Notes under the pieces: model-generated
The model's database searches: none
Told to the model about the DNA's origin: nothing
Seen by the model: the letters and a program-made list of their open reading frames with translations, nothing else
Shown here: positions 37,472-49,929 of the stretch, piece after piece
Position numbering within the stretch: the first letter of the stretch is position 1
Layout of the letters: each line of letters begins with the position of its first letter
Translations under genes and position numbers: made by a program
Assembly (NCBI GenBank): GCA_036345935.2
Contig: JADWOT020000005.1
Coordinates: 19,322,369-19,386,368, forward strand
DNA length: 64,000 nt
DNA from: Taenia hydatigena
Lineage: Eukaryota; Platyhelminthes; Cestoda; Cyclophyllidea; Taeniidae
Direction of reading: 5' to 3'

Positions 37472-40400
37472 CTATAAGGATCTTAGTTGTATTGGCGAAA
37501 CAAACGGACAGTGTGGTGAGCAGTAATGGTCAACGCTGGAAGAGGTCAGTGAAAATCTAAACTGCTTGCGAGTTGGTTTAGGCAAAGTTCATTTTGTCAA
37601 TTGTGAACAGTGACCAGTAATGGCTCCCTAAAATGAGCAAGTGATGCACATTAATTTCGTTACCATCCTCATCACTTATTATTTTACATGTTCGTGCTGT
37701 TTCGCGTTTAAGCCAGTTACTACTCCCGTTTATTCCTTTCCCCGCATCAGCAGCATAGAGCTTAGAATGCTTTGATCCAATCCTGACAACCAAAAGCCAG
37801 ACATTGTGCCAAAAATGGAACAATTTATTTTTAATGAAGACCGAGTGATGAGGTTTAGACATTGGAACAGAAATTGCTTAAGTTGTGGTGCTTCGTTTGC
37901 AAAAGATGTCGCATAAGGCTTTGCATATGTTGACGTTTTTAGCCGATTCCATTGGGTTGCTCTTCCTATGTAAAAGTAATGCCATGCACAGACCATGATC
38001 CACAGATGCTGTGTTTCTGCGAATGGTGAAATTTGCGAGGCAACGAAAAATGTCATGCGAAATGGTTTTATGCAGCATATTGAGTTGGATGGCATTAGCT
38101 CTGCATTCATCATATCTTCAAGCTAAATCGCATGAGGCAAGGCAAGGATATTGAAGGATTGAGATTGTCGAGTCGCGGAGGATCTGGTTCGCCTCACCTC
38201 AATTAATTTGGCTACATTTTGCTCTAATTAGCAGATTCCTTATTTTTTTTATGCAAAACTCGTGGGTAAAAATGCGGTCTCTCAACGTGGACGTCAAAGC
38301 CTGCACCGATTGTTAAAGATGTGAAATGTTTGCATCCGTTTCGCTATTTCAAAGACCAGTTTTAACTCTAATCAATTCTGAAAATATTTAGAGAAATTCA
38401 ATTTTAATGCGATTGCCACAGATGATTTCGCTTTTCCAAAACTTGATGGACTGCATGATTTCGCAGCCACTGATTTAAATACACTACACGGGACTATTGG
38501 TACATCTCACAGTAGGTGGAGGGTACCAATGTTCACTTTCGCCTCATTTTGTGTGATGCTTATAGTTCCTTGATGGAGTTATTGTGGCTCTCGTGACACA
38601 GAAAATGATCTCATGTTTAGTTCAATGCAATTTCAAGCATGGATGGGAATTGTGGCCGAAAGGAAGATGGCCACTGAGTTTGACGCAGGTTACAGAGAAG
38701 TCAAGCTAATTCAATTGTAGGTAGCTGTGTCAAGCGAATAGATTTCCATGCCCTCTTGTCTCAGATGTATAGATTTTTCTGAACCTTATCATAAGTTGGC
38801 GAACACTTGCCTAGGTTGCTCCATCTGGTGATGAGGCTACTTAATCCAGACACCGTGTTAGCGTGATTAACAGAACTGTGGTCATGTAAATCGGCGAACA
38901 TTTCCTTATATTTTTTACAGTGATTTGGTGGGTTCTATAACTCCACAATGAGCACAAAGGCAGTCATAAAAGTAAAGGATTACGGAATACACTACTACAG
39001 TATAGCAGATTTCTAATGCTAGGCGACTATCACGACATTATCATTGGGAGGTGGTATTAAATTTAGCGTATCCAATCCATCCGAGCCTTGGGAATCCAGA
39101 TAAAAGAAGAGATAAACGAATGAATGGTAGGCGAATGGATGAAACCATTGAGAGATGGGTGAATGCAGGGATAAATGATTGGACAGTGACATGGTTTGGT
39201 ATTAGCTCTCCAGTCAAACTGATATAATTATTTAAGGCGCAGTTCAATTTAAAAGTTTTATGACTTTAAACTGATTAAAATTCGTCATTAGTAGTCTTAT
39301 TGCTGTTCGCAAATTGGCAGAAAGTGATTAGACCCACTAAAGCAGGCCTTTTGAGTTACAAACATTCAAGTTGTACACTGATCCTCACCACAGTCAGTGG
39401 ATGCAGCTGATTGAATTTTAGCAGCAAGGAAAGTGCTCCTTATGTATTTTACCAAAAGGTATTGTTGTAATTAATTTTATATTTATAACTTGCGGTTTTT
39501 GCGATTGGTATTGATGAACAGTCTGTTCAAACGTTAATACTCTTTGGTAATAGCACTAAGAGAGATGTTACGATTCTGATTTCCAGAAATCAGCGGGGCT
39601 CCTGCAATTTGCACTGACTGAGCGCTGCTACTGCAAATAAGTATTTAAATTTGACCATTGAAAAATAACTTCAACTTGAACAAGTCCTAGTTTAAGATGC
39701 AGGTTTCCAATGATTATTGCAGGCATTCGTACTGCATGTTGACAAGGTATGTCCCAGAAGCCCCGCCGTCTCTTTAAACGCATCCTTGAGCAAGACCTAT
39801 AGGAGCACTAGTTTAAAGCGATGATTAGCCACTGCTAATCTTAGGCAGTGAAGCGAGGCACAATATAAAGTTATTCCACAACTTTCGACAGGCTTTTGTT
39901 TCCCTTAATGCTCTCCCCATTTTCCTCACATCTGTTGGGGTAATGAAACGCTTACTCTGGTCTCAGCTCCATCGCATCTTCACTTAGTGCCTAGTTTGTG
40001 ATGGGAAACGACTTCATGGAACGAACTTGGATGTCACTCAATGCAAGCATAATCCAAAATAAATGCAAAGCGGTGGGACGAAATCTTTTATAATCATTTC
40101 TATCATTAAATTTGCATTGAGAGATTGCAACAAAGAAGGGCGCATTAAGTGATTAAGGAATCATGAGCATTGGCCTGATTTGTGGCTGAGAACAGGGTTC
40201 ATATGTAAGGCAGTGACATAGTCAAAACTACATCAATACATTGGAATGCGGGTCACTGTGTATTTATGCGCAGATGATGGCGATTGGCATTGTTCTAACA
40301 CTTCATCACCACATAAGGCCTGTACTAGCGACGGACGATTCCACTTTCTTCACCTTCCTCACTTCCACCACCACCGGCGTGTAGATAACGATTAGACTTA

Positions 40401-41405
40401 GGCCAATGATTTACCCCCCATTCCTCCACCCAGTCCGAGACCGCATCGCCTGTCTCTTCGGCCAATCCAATCATAGAGTTCCACAAATTTAAACTTTACC
40501 AGTTAACTCTGACACCACCATTCAAACTAACTTCCGATGTTTTATGCTCTGTAGACCTCCGTTTAATAATCCTTGTGATGCTGCATGTATCAAGCAACTC
40601 TGTTTAATGTTGCTAATGTTATCAGTTCTACCTATAACAGAGGGGTAACGCGTATGGAGCTGTCGGAATTGAGGCAGGAACTGCAACAGCTCCACTCCTT
40701 TGCGAAAGTATCAGCAAAGTCGCTCGCACTAGTGCTCATTTCCCACTCTTACTGCTGCCTCCACCAATTCCACCTGCAAAACAGCATAGCTAAATCTGTG
40801 TGGGATGGTGCAGGCGTGTAAAGTATAACCGTGACATTAATTGTAGCTGATAATGCACAGGATGCCACCTCTTGCTCTCTACATCGAATAAGCGGTTTTA
40901 CCCCAAGCTTAACACCCTTTGGCAATTTTAAGAAGTTTATGCAAGTAACTCCGCGCTTTGATGTTATCATTCCCCGAATGTAAGTTTGTACATCAGTGAT
41001 GATCTTGCCCGCGATTTCTTCGTTTCTGCATCACAACGCCGGATTTCATTTCCGCTAATGAGTAACTGAGAATCGGGCTGTCTGATGCACGCAAAATTTA
41101 AAGTATAGTTGTACAAAAAGCTAATCTTTCAGTGCAGGCAGCAATTACATATATCCACAAACATTTACTGGCAGCAACCCATCATTCTCTTCCAAATTTC
41201 AAGTTTCGCTTTTATCCATTACTACACCACGCCTTTCACCTATTGCAAAATAAGTGTATTTTGATGCAGGACGACCATCAGCGGTCAACGTCACATCACT
41301 GAGAAACAGACCAACAACGCGATTAACTCACTACAGCTAGACCGTTGGCATGATCACTGCAAGCTTGGCTGTCCAAGAAGCCTTATGGTAGATCGCAGAT
41401 ATGCT
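37472..41405. other. Gene-poor region, possibly upstream introns of the 36364 gene
   Basis: Minus-strand frames at 37578-37862 and 37878-38113 have protein-like composition and may include upstream exons of the 36364-37471 gene, but no splice pair fits clearly. From 38.2 to 41.4 kb I see no supported feature; 39050-39230 contains GAATGG-type repeats reminiscent of the diverged repeat family. Confidence 0.35.
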
Positions 41406-41700
41406 CTACAGCGCCTTTGGCGCAATGTTTACTCCTCTTTCCAAGTGGTTTAAGGGCAAGAGGGGCATAAAAGTGGTGCAGGTGGCTATAGCAGCAGCAG
41501 GAGTGGAAAATGGGTATGTTTGCGTGTGTTGGATGTGCAGACTGCGGAGAGTGAACGATTGAGAGCGCAGTGAGGGGAGCAAAAGCGCTCCACCTTCACG
41601 TGTCTGCATGTGCCCCCGCAGTTTCGTCCGCCCTGCGAGGACACGCTGGCAGGTGGGACAGACGAAGGTCCTTAGGCCTGTGTGCCTGTGCTCGTGACCC
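41406..41700 (-). CDS. Possible C2H2 zinc-finger exon, degenerate
   Basis: Minus-strand frame after an acceptor-like CTGCGTAG reads GHEHRHTGLRTFVCPTCQRV, then a finger tail with LRGHMQTR, and a low-information tail to a stop at 41406. This shows the end of one finger (HX3H), a TGLRTF linker like the usual TGEKPF, and a second finger CX2CX12H whose last zinc ligand is Arg instead of His. Families with this layout are DNA-binding Kruppel-type proteins. The missing ligand and the lack of an intact preceding finger suggest either an atypical terminal finger or a pseudogene fragment. Confidence 0.4.
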
Positions 41701-42439
41701 CTACGCAGGCAGTCACGTGCGTCATTTACACAATGTGCTTTGGCTAGGGACTTGGTTTTGGAATTGCATGCAAGTTGCTACCAGCATTAAAGAGAATATT
41801 GCCGTGGCTAAAAATGCAAGCCCGTGGGTACAGTGAATTGAATTACAATGGAATCAACTGAAGAAACAGGAATTGGCTTTGTAAGTTAATTGCACAGATC
41901 GGCCTCTAATGATGTTAATGGAGATACAGGGTGTTGTGCTCTTTTGGAGAGTTGATACTCGACAGAAGGTGTTAGGATACCTCACGTGGTCCAGAAGCGC
42001 TGAGAGTGATTGGCCCGGTGAATGAAGAAGTACAGACGGCAACAGTTGTGGCGTCACCGCGTTGTGCCACCACTTCGGAGTCACTCCAGGTGGGAGAAGC
42101 GATTGGTGTAAAATATGTGAGAAGTCAAGACTTAACACCTATTTGTGTTGATCTCGCCAGAGCATGAGACGGTCGCAAACGCGAACGGTTTGGTTAGAAT
42201 GACTTTCAAACACGTTTGTGGGGACGGTTTGGGTGCGAGAAGGCGGTGGGCTTCACGTGAGAGAGGGAGTATCATCAAAAGTATTTTAAAATCGGCTTAT
42301 AAGCGCCATTTATTATGCTGCACTGACAGATGAATGGGCATGTGGAAGTGGAGGTGGTTTAAGACATGCACGTGGAAGAAAGTTGAGTGGGCACATGGTG
42401 GAGTGCGACACAGCTGACATGATAGATTGCCACCCGATG

Positions 42440-42760
42440 AAGTATTTCATTGATTGATTGAATAAAAGATGGGATGTGATACACGGTGTTTATAAAGATG
42501 CGAAGCAGGGAAATGCAAAAGTCAGTGATGAGCAGAGTTGCCCATGTTTGGTCAACTCTTTAGCGATGGATCGATAAAGGATAAAGATTAGTCGACTGGC
42601 AGACAGACTGATGTGGAGAAAGGGCAGTTAATTAATGTTTGATTGGCAGCTCTTTTACAGTGTATGATATGACTCAAAGTTATTTTTGGTATCAATGAGC
42701 CGACTGTGAAGCAACGGAGTTATGGATGCCTTTTTCATGCACGCGCTGATGCAATGATGT
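42440..42760 (+). repeat. Copy of diverged repeat family interrupted by a TRIM LTR
   Basis: The end of this segment (about 42690-42760) matches 35415-35520 in order and wording (ATCAATGAGCCGACTGTG, ATGGATGCC, GATGCAATGAT). The solo LTR at 42761 is inserted directly after it. The 5' boundary is uncertain. Confidence 0.4.
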
Positions 42761-42919
42761 TGTAGCGTCCCGAGGCTCCCTTGAGGGCAAAAGAAGGCAG
42801 AATGCTAGGGTGGAATACATATATTCAACGGACAGAGGGAAATAGGCTACTGGTCTGGCCCGGAGGCCACCTCTGTGACCTTCACCGGAACCGGTAGTTC
42901 CAACAAACAAAGTACTACA
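42761..42919 (-). repeat. TRIM solo LTR
   Basis: A 159-bp LTR from TGTAGCGTCC to AGTACTACA, minus orientation like the complete element, with the TATATA run shortened. No TRIM interior follows, so it is a solo LTR left by LTR-LTR recombination. Flanks are GATGT and GACGT, an imperfect 5-bp target duplication with one substitution. Confidence 0.85.
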
Positions 42920-43157
42920 GACGTATTGACGACGCAAGAGTAGACATCATGATATTGTAGGTGAGTAGTAGGAAAAATGATGTCATGATAGTATGGATTG
43001 CGTGATAAATTCTATTTGTTGCAAAAATTTTTAGGCATTTTCCGAGTTAATCAACTTCCCCTTCTTCCCTTTATCCAGATACAAATAGCTATGTGGCTGG
43101 TTTTCACGTAAAATAAACAATAACCAACACCACCCTCTCTCAAATGCAATAGAACAG

Positions 43158-43339
43158 TGTAATACTTTGTTTGGTTTGGCTGTTGGTGTTGGTCGGGGTC
43201 ACAGAGGTGGCCAAATTGCCCTAGCCGCGTTGGCTGGCATTCGGGCCATGCCAGCAGCTCGATTAACTCTGCCTGTTGAATATATATGCAGATATGCTGC
43301 CCTTGTATTTTGCCTTCAAGAAAGCTTTGAGACGCTACA
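43158..43339 (+). repeat. TRIM solo LTR with perfect target duplication
   Basis: A 182-bp LTR from TGTAATACTTTG to GACGCTACA in plus orientation, flanked by a perfect AACAG duplication (43153-43157 and 43340-43344). Its body carries many substitutions relative to the 15441 LTRs. Long frames crossing it on both strands are explained by the LTR and are not genes. Confidence 0.87.
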
Positions 43340-43639
43340 AACAGGACAACGTAAGCCACGTAGTAAACGCCATTGGCACCCCCACTCCACTCAGCACCCC
43401 GGATGTGGCCCTATTGCCTACATGGAATACGCCATCGCATTTTCCGACTGCTCACTTGAACCTTATCGTGTTGAATGCAATGCAAGCGAGAGATATAAGT
43501 GGGCTAAAGAGCCGCAATGGCATGCGATGCTTCTCGCCGATGTGAAATCCCAAATCCACTTTTATTGTATGGCATAACCGAATTGTATGATTGACCTGTG
43601 AATTCCTTCCGAAACTTTCCCTGAGGATCAAATACGTGT

Positions 43640-43800
43640 CGATAAAGCATCACTTTTGAATACGCAGCGTAACTGACTTGTGGGGTTGATGGGTTTTGGT
43701 GATTTATTGAACATTTTGGAAGAAAAGTGGATTAGTGGATGGATGGATGGATAATTGGGGGAATGAATGCAACCAAAAGCGGAATAGTTTTTGTAACTTC
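43640..43800 (+). repeat. Copy of diverged repeat with GGAT array
   Basis: AAAGCATCACTTTTGAATACG followed about 80 bp later by a GTGGATGGATGGATGG array parallels 36055-36160, which has AAAGCATCACCTTGGAATACG before its array. Copies are diverged, so boundaries are approximate. Confidence 0.5.
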
Positions 43801-45449
43801 ATAGTTTCATTAAAAATTATCCTATCTTGCAATAATGTGCAAAATAATGGTCACTTATTATTATTACTTTTATGTCAAAGCATTTCAAGTCTAAAGAAAC
43901 ACCAATCGAACACTGCTTTCAACAAAGTACCTAAGTATGATGTGGCTAAATTTGCGTTTATACGTATTCTACAGATAATCCCGAAGTCGTGCTTATAGTC
44001 CTGCTGAGGTCAGGGGCGCACAGTAAACAGCAGCGACATCTGGAGGATACCGTGGTGAAAGGTTGGTGATCTGAACAGTTTCTTTGCCTTCTTCCTTAGT
44101 GAACATATTTACTTTTCATCCTTGTCTGTAGAAGCTCGAAATCATTCGTTTATAATCTAGATGTCGCCATGGCTATGTGAAAATGTATATTTATAAGTGA
44201 GTGCTTATGCGAATACGGAAATGAAGTCCTCACAACCCCAGAAGCTTGGCTACAGGAATCAATCGAATTGTAAATCGCTGGATTGAGAATTCACTGTAAC
44301 GTAATGCCCATGGGAAAAATGTGATAATGGAATTTTTGGGAGGTTACACGATCGGGCAAAACCCAAATTTTCTTTTGTTATACGGTAGTCGGTGTCAAAG
44401 TATGGGAAAGTTCTGTGAGGCCATATGCGCAAACAGCCTCATCAGCCTATTGGATGACGTATTACTCCGAGTGTAGTGGAAAGTATGTGCGCTGTCGCAT
44501 GTGTGATTGTCCGGCCCTCCATCTGCCAGGGCACATTTACTCTCGTTGCCAACGTTACTAATCTCCACTCTCAACTGCATATTGTTAAGGCCGTTGAGTT
44601 GACACTATGACACCTGCGTAGGTCGCACTACACGTCTTGTCAATTGGCCAAAAGCCAGGGAGAGTTAACGTGGCCGAAGTGAGGAGTGATGAGAAGGAGA
44701 GGCATTGGACACCAACGAAGGGCGCGATGGAATAGAGAAAAGTAACTATCTTAACTGCCTCTGGAGAAGGAATCGAAAAACTTGAATCCAAGTAAAGTAA
44801 AGAAGAAAAAACACGACATACGACGCTCATTCAATCAGAGTGGAAGCTTGTCCGTGCCAACTGCTCCTGCCCCTGCTGCTGGTCTTGCTGCTTCAGCCTC
44901 AGGCTGATGAAAGTTATGATTTGCCCTCAGCTCTGGCTGCGTTGTCGACCCTCAAGACGTTGATGGAAACCCCGACTCACACGCTGATGTCGCATCATAT
45001 CACTAAAATGATGCAGCTGAGAGTGGTGTTTCAACTTGTTTGACTGCGGTCGAGCCATTGCTTTTAAACGAAATAATCACCAGGCCAATGTCAACGTCGC
45101 ATTGTTCAGGCGATACCGCGCGCTGTAGTGCAACCTCTAGTGTCAACAGTCTAGCCCAGTCTAGTCTATTCTTTCCTGGTCCGACCTACTCAGATGTCCG
45201 CCCTTGCTCTTTTTTCAGTTTTGTCTAATTCGTTGTAAACTACCCTCTTCGTTCGTGGTATTCCATACCTACCATAGTTTAGCACGATTTATTCACTAGT
45301 GTAAATTATACACCTCAAACTTCTTTCACTCCTTCCTCTTTTATCCTTTGCTTCCATTTGTTTACCCTATGTTCTAGCTCTTCACCTTTCTTTGATATTC
45401 AAACGCCCCACCTGTGCTCCTATCAATTGTTCCCCTTCCCATTTAATAA
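43801..45449. other. No supported gene
   Basis: Short frames occur on both strands near 44.4-45.2 kb. One plus-strand frame at 44840 begins with a leucine-rich, signal-like run but lacks an ATG and contains nothing recognisable. I do not call a gene. Confidence 0.4.
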
Positions 45450-46016
45450 ATGCTCCTTTTCTTCAGTGTCGTCTGTTCCATCACTTTCATTTTGGGGTGC
45501 ATCCATACTTCCGCGTCTCCACTAAGGAAGCGGTTTCGGGTACACGAGGCACTAACCCATAAGCTAAGACCCCTATCATTTGCGTGCACGAAGATTACCG
45601 GTGAGTTGCATTCGATGGCACAACCCACCCTAAAGCTCAGAGAGTCTGGCATTGTCTTTGCACCACTGCCAAATGCGCTGATGTCTCCATGGCACATTAT
45701 GACGCTGCCACTCTTGCTGTTTGCGCAGGATCGCATCCATCCTAATAATTCGTATATTGTTCCCCTGGACAAATTCAAGTGCCCAGGTATGATGAAGAGC
45801 TACGTTTCTTACCCTCCATCTGTATTCACTGGTTCTGCGGAGCTGGACCATTCCCTTTGGTTTCAATTCGCTTCACGTGATTGCCTCACCTCTAGTGTGC
45901 ATCCTCTGCTGGATTGTGTTGATATTGCCACAACTTTTGCTCTCCAAGTCCATTCTACTTATCGCCCATGTGATGGTACTTTCTTTCAATTAAGATCCAA
46001 AATTATCCATAGGTAA
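45450..46016 (+). CDS. Possible secreted protein, uncharacterised ORF
   Basis: An uninterrupted ATG-started frame of 188 residues beginning with a signal-peptide-like run (MLLFFSVVCSITFILGCIHT) ending SASP, then a mixed sequence with five cysteines. Stop is TAA at 46014-46016. It lies just beyond the 3' end of CFAP210 on the opposite strand. No family or repeat is recognised. At this window size one such open frame could occur by chance, and overlapping minus-strand frames are also fairly long. Confidence 0.3.
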   Translation: MLLFFSVVCSITFILGCIHTSASPLRKRFRVHEALTHKLRPLSFACTKITGELHSMAQPTLKLRESGIVFAPLPNALMSPWHIMTLPLLLFAQDRIHPNNSYIVPLDKFKCPGMMKSYVSYPPSVFTGSAELDHSLWFQFASRDCLTSSVHPLLDCVDIATTFALQVHSTYRPCDGTFFQLRSKIIHR

Positions 46017-46134
46017 CAAAAATGCCGTGTGTTGCAGTCTAAACAAACGCGAAAACAAAGTTTGCGGTTGTATTATTCTATGCTATGAGAAATCGTTTTT
46101 TCATCAGTTAAAACGCCTTTCGAGTACTCCAGGT

Positions 46135-49100
46135 TCATAGATTTAGATTTTCCTGATGTGGTGGTAAATCTGGGAGTAAAGTACATTTTTCTTCCGTCTT
46201 CTCTTTGCCTGTTTCGACGTCTTTATCTACACTGAGTGTTGATTCATCCATCGCCATGCTTGGGTGTGCAGCTTTTTTCATTGCAAAAGTAGGCATTCCG
46301 GTTTCCTCACAAATGCCGATGACCTGAAGCAAAATGTATTATCGCCAATCGATGGTCTGTCATTGTGCCAACTCTGATACTTTGTACAGAAGCGATAAAG
46401 TCTGAGTTAACAAGGTGCATGGTACTACGCTTCTACCTTTTTATGCATTCATTTTGTACACCTGACCTTCAAAATGCGAATGAGATTTGGTTGTCTTACC
46501 CGTTTAGCGTATTGTTGGAAGAGGTCTTCTTCTGCGCTGCTACGTGCATTGAATCTCTCCAACCAGTTATCCGTCTCGCGTTCCTTTCTGCGTATTTCCT
46601 CGTGTCTTTGCTAAATGCGGCAGAAATGTTAAGAGAGAAGCCTTCAAATGAATAGCAGAGGGAGGAGCAAGCCAACTTGATGTTCTTTCACCTCCGCGTG
46701 GTCAAGTCAGATCGGATTTGAAGCATTACTACTCACTACCAACTTGTACTTAAGTTGAAGCTGTGTTTACCTCCCATAGGGTCCAAAATTCGCCCACGCC
46801 ACCAAAGTATTGTGTGGTAGTGTGCATTCCACTAACCATTTCTCCAAGATAGAGTTGAGCAAGTTCTCTGCCCTGCTGAAGGCGTTTTGTGCGACGCTCC
46901 TCATCCTCCCGATGCGCTGCCTCGTCTAGGTTGATATTGTGCTGTAACTCTGCTTTCCCTTCCGCCACTTTGCGAGCTCTTTGTTCCTCTTTCGCCTTCA
47001 AAGCGTCGTCCCTCTGCTTTCTCATGCACTTTTTGGCCTCTTCTCGCTTTCTTGTCTCGGTCTCAATGCGCTGCTGCCACCTCTCTTCCTCTTGCCTCAA
47101 GGCGCCCTCCATCGAAACCTCTCGAGCAGCCTGGCGTTGGTGGATCAAGTTGGAAAGTTTCTGGGCCATTTCCTGTTGGCGTGAGGTCCTCTCTCTGTGA
47201 AGGATCGGGTGGTAGTCGAAAAGGGCGCGTTAACTTTGTACGTGAAGAATTATGGTATGTAAGGAGACATGAGCTAGGGTACTCACGCCGCTGCTGCTTC
47301 TTCCTTCTCCATTTGCGTTAGACATATTTGGTGTTTGGCAACTGCGTAGATAAGATTTTTTTCGTCTTCTTCCTGGCACAGTTGATTGCAGATAAATGAA
47401 TGGAAAAACGAGAGTCTGTCCGTAGGGTTTCATGAATTTTAAGCAGACATTGATGACAATGCATGAAATTTATAAGTTTTTGCTTCCATCATTTATTTTA
47501 AACGCTGAACAGACGTTTACCTCATCTCTGATGCGCTCCACCAGTCTCATCTTTTTGCGGTTTTCTATTTCCTCAAGCAAGTCCTTAGTCATCATTTTCC
47601 GCTCCTTGAGTTGCTCCTCTCGCATCTGCAATTTCATTTTTTCTGCTTCCTTCGCTAGGCTTCGAATCTTTTCGCCCTCTTCTTTCAAAGCCAATTTCTC
47701 CATTTCGCCTTGTTGATGGCGTTCCTCAATTCTATACAGTCAAGCCATATCTCTCAGGTGGCTCTTTGTATATGGTAGGAGTTTAAAATCCATTGATATC
47801 TGTTGTTTTGATAACTTACTGTGACCGTTGGAATTCGTGGACCAATCGTTCCGCAGCCTTTTTCTTTTCCATCTTCTTTCTCTCGTTCTCTTCGGCTGCA
47901 ACGAAAATAGGATTGGTAAGATCCCTATCACGAATGCAGCTGTGTTACGTCTTCTTTAATCAGCTTATAATACAAAAACATGTCGCCTTGTGTTTGCATT
48001 GGCATCTTTAAGACATTATGTTCGAGTAGATCCTATCAATTTTTATTGTTATGCATCAACACATCAAAAGTTGCTTCTAATATGTAGAAGATGCGAAGCA
48101 AGACAGTTAAGAATGGGCGTACCAACCCTGTTTAATGGCATCAATCATAGTCCGATATTCTGATTCGAGCTCTTTGGATTCAGCCTCACGTTTCAGCTCT
48201 TTCAATTTGAGTTGAAGATCGTTCTCCCTCAAAGCATCGCCCAATCTTAAAGCTGCCTAGATTAAAAACGCCTAATTTTACAGGAGTGTAATTGTGTGCC
48301 TAGTCCGGTACAAACCCATTTAATCTTAAATTTCCAACAAGCCTTGATTAATTCCCGGAAAACCAACTGGTCTTGAAAACAATCCCACGACATTCTCTAC
48401 CTCAATTTAATGATAATTTTGACCTCAGCCACCACCTTAATGACGCTTAAAACAAAACTGGCTTAGATAGTATCTACTTGCAACTTGGAAATTTTTTATC
48501 ACAAAACTCTTCTGAACGATGCCTAAAACCTTAGAAAAATCTTACAGCCCTTGGTATAAAGAAATGACGAATTGACTTTGCGCTAAATGTTTAACTAGTA
48601 AAACCTTTTACAGCAAAAGCGCCCATATTATCCTGAGTATGAGCATATTTTAGCCTACAGATAATGCTACACCCAAAAATCCCCAATATGTCTCACTTGT
48701 AAGGAGTGGCGAGGGCACTGCCATAAAATAAGAATTAGGCAATTACATGGAATTTCTTCAGGCGAGACGTATCATACAGCTGGGCGGTGCGAGCAATACA
48801 GAGCCTTTTGAGACGGTCCTTGGCCTGCTCTTTGGCCCAGTCGAGATCGATTGCCACTCTTTCTTCTTCCTCCTTCTTCAAACGCTCCTCTCTTTCTTGT
48901 AGCTTCTTCTTTCGTGCACCCTTTACGCAAAAGCGAAACGAACCATAAAATGTTTGAGTAAAATTGAATTAAGGAAAGTAGTGATAATTGTTCCAAATTC
49001 TTACCAAAATGGTATTTGTCCAGTCTTTGTGAATCTCGAAAGACTTGTTCTTAATACTTTCACGAGCCTCGATATCTCCTTTTAATTTAGCTGTGCCAAT

Positions 49101-49929
49101 CTCGCTTGCGTGTATGCGGTCGTTAAGCTGAACCCATTCTTCTTTAGTGAGTACCTTTACAAGCTTGTCACCACATTTAGAGTTAAAAGCACGGTAGTTT
49201 TGAACCCCTTCTCGAAAATAGGAAAAAAATGTGAGTACTAGCAATCAAATTGATCCTTAGGAAAGTTGCGCAATAGAGCAACACTTTCTACAGCCAAAAA
49301 CGTTGCTAAACCCTTACATTACTCATTTTTTAAGTACTAACAATTATACCTGCTTGTTCAGAATTATAGAATGGAAAACACCTACAGCATGGGACGCTTA
49401 GAAGTATGCCCCCGACAGCTGGTGACATCAAAAATATAAACTATGCTCTCTGCCATGGTCTGATCATTTAATCATTATGCTGCTCAAGTAGTTTGTCTGG
49501 TGCAGTGCTTACTATCAAAGCAATTCATCTAGGATCTTGATTAGGTACACAAGCCAACCCATTGACAACTTTGGTTGTTGAGCAACAAAAACAATCCAAG
49601 GTCACATCAAAACAAGCTGCTTTTAGAAAATTATGCTCGTGACATCTTACTCTCCTTTGTGATCGTAGAAGTAATATAAACTGCAGGTTATAATGACTAT
49701 TCTAAAGGAACATTGATGTTAAAAGCGAATCAATAAAGGTCGCGACCATAAATAAAAATTTTGCATAAACTTTTACTAATTATTAAATTACGATGCAGAT
49801 CACGAAAATATAAAGTGCAAAATAAAGTTTTGCATCGATTCACTGGTTGAGATTTGTGAAAATCCGCTTGGGCTATCTAAACTTACCAATATTTGGATTT
49901 TGCACTACTAACTCATTTCTTGCAAGCAT
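46135..49929 (-). CDS. CFAP210: CFAP210 (CCDC173), ciliary microtubule inner protein
   Basis: Ten phase-consistent exons on the minus strand: 49929-49887, 49210-49005, 48920-48747, 48256-48127, 47895-47820, 47731-47521, 47372-47287, 47194-46771, 46610-46500 and 46323-46135. They give about 549 residues, similar to vertebrate CFAP210. Markers are LTKEEWVQLNDRI near the N-terminus, KDWTNTI, YDTSRLKKFH, a long Glu/Lys/Arg-rich coiled coil, and a C-terminal YAKRVIGICEETG followed by MKKAAHPSM. CFAP210 lies inside the A-tubule of ciliary doublet microtubules and supports axoneme stability; in tapeworms this fits flame cells, sensory cilia and sperm. The first ATG of the open frame (49929) was taken as start. 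An upstream acceptor-like TTATTCTAG leaves open an additional first exon. Confidence 0.85.

Noticed and set aside
43167..43577. 136-codon frame crossing 43.2-43.6 kb
   Set aside because: Its first half is TRIM LTR sequence, which also gives similar frames at 15.5, 16.2 and 42.8 kb.
44840..45043. Leucine-rich frame resembling a signal peptide
   Set aside because: Starts at GTG rather than ATG, is short, and the leucine run comes from a CTG/CCT-rich tract.
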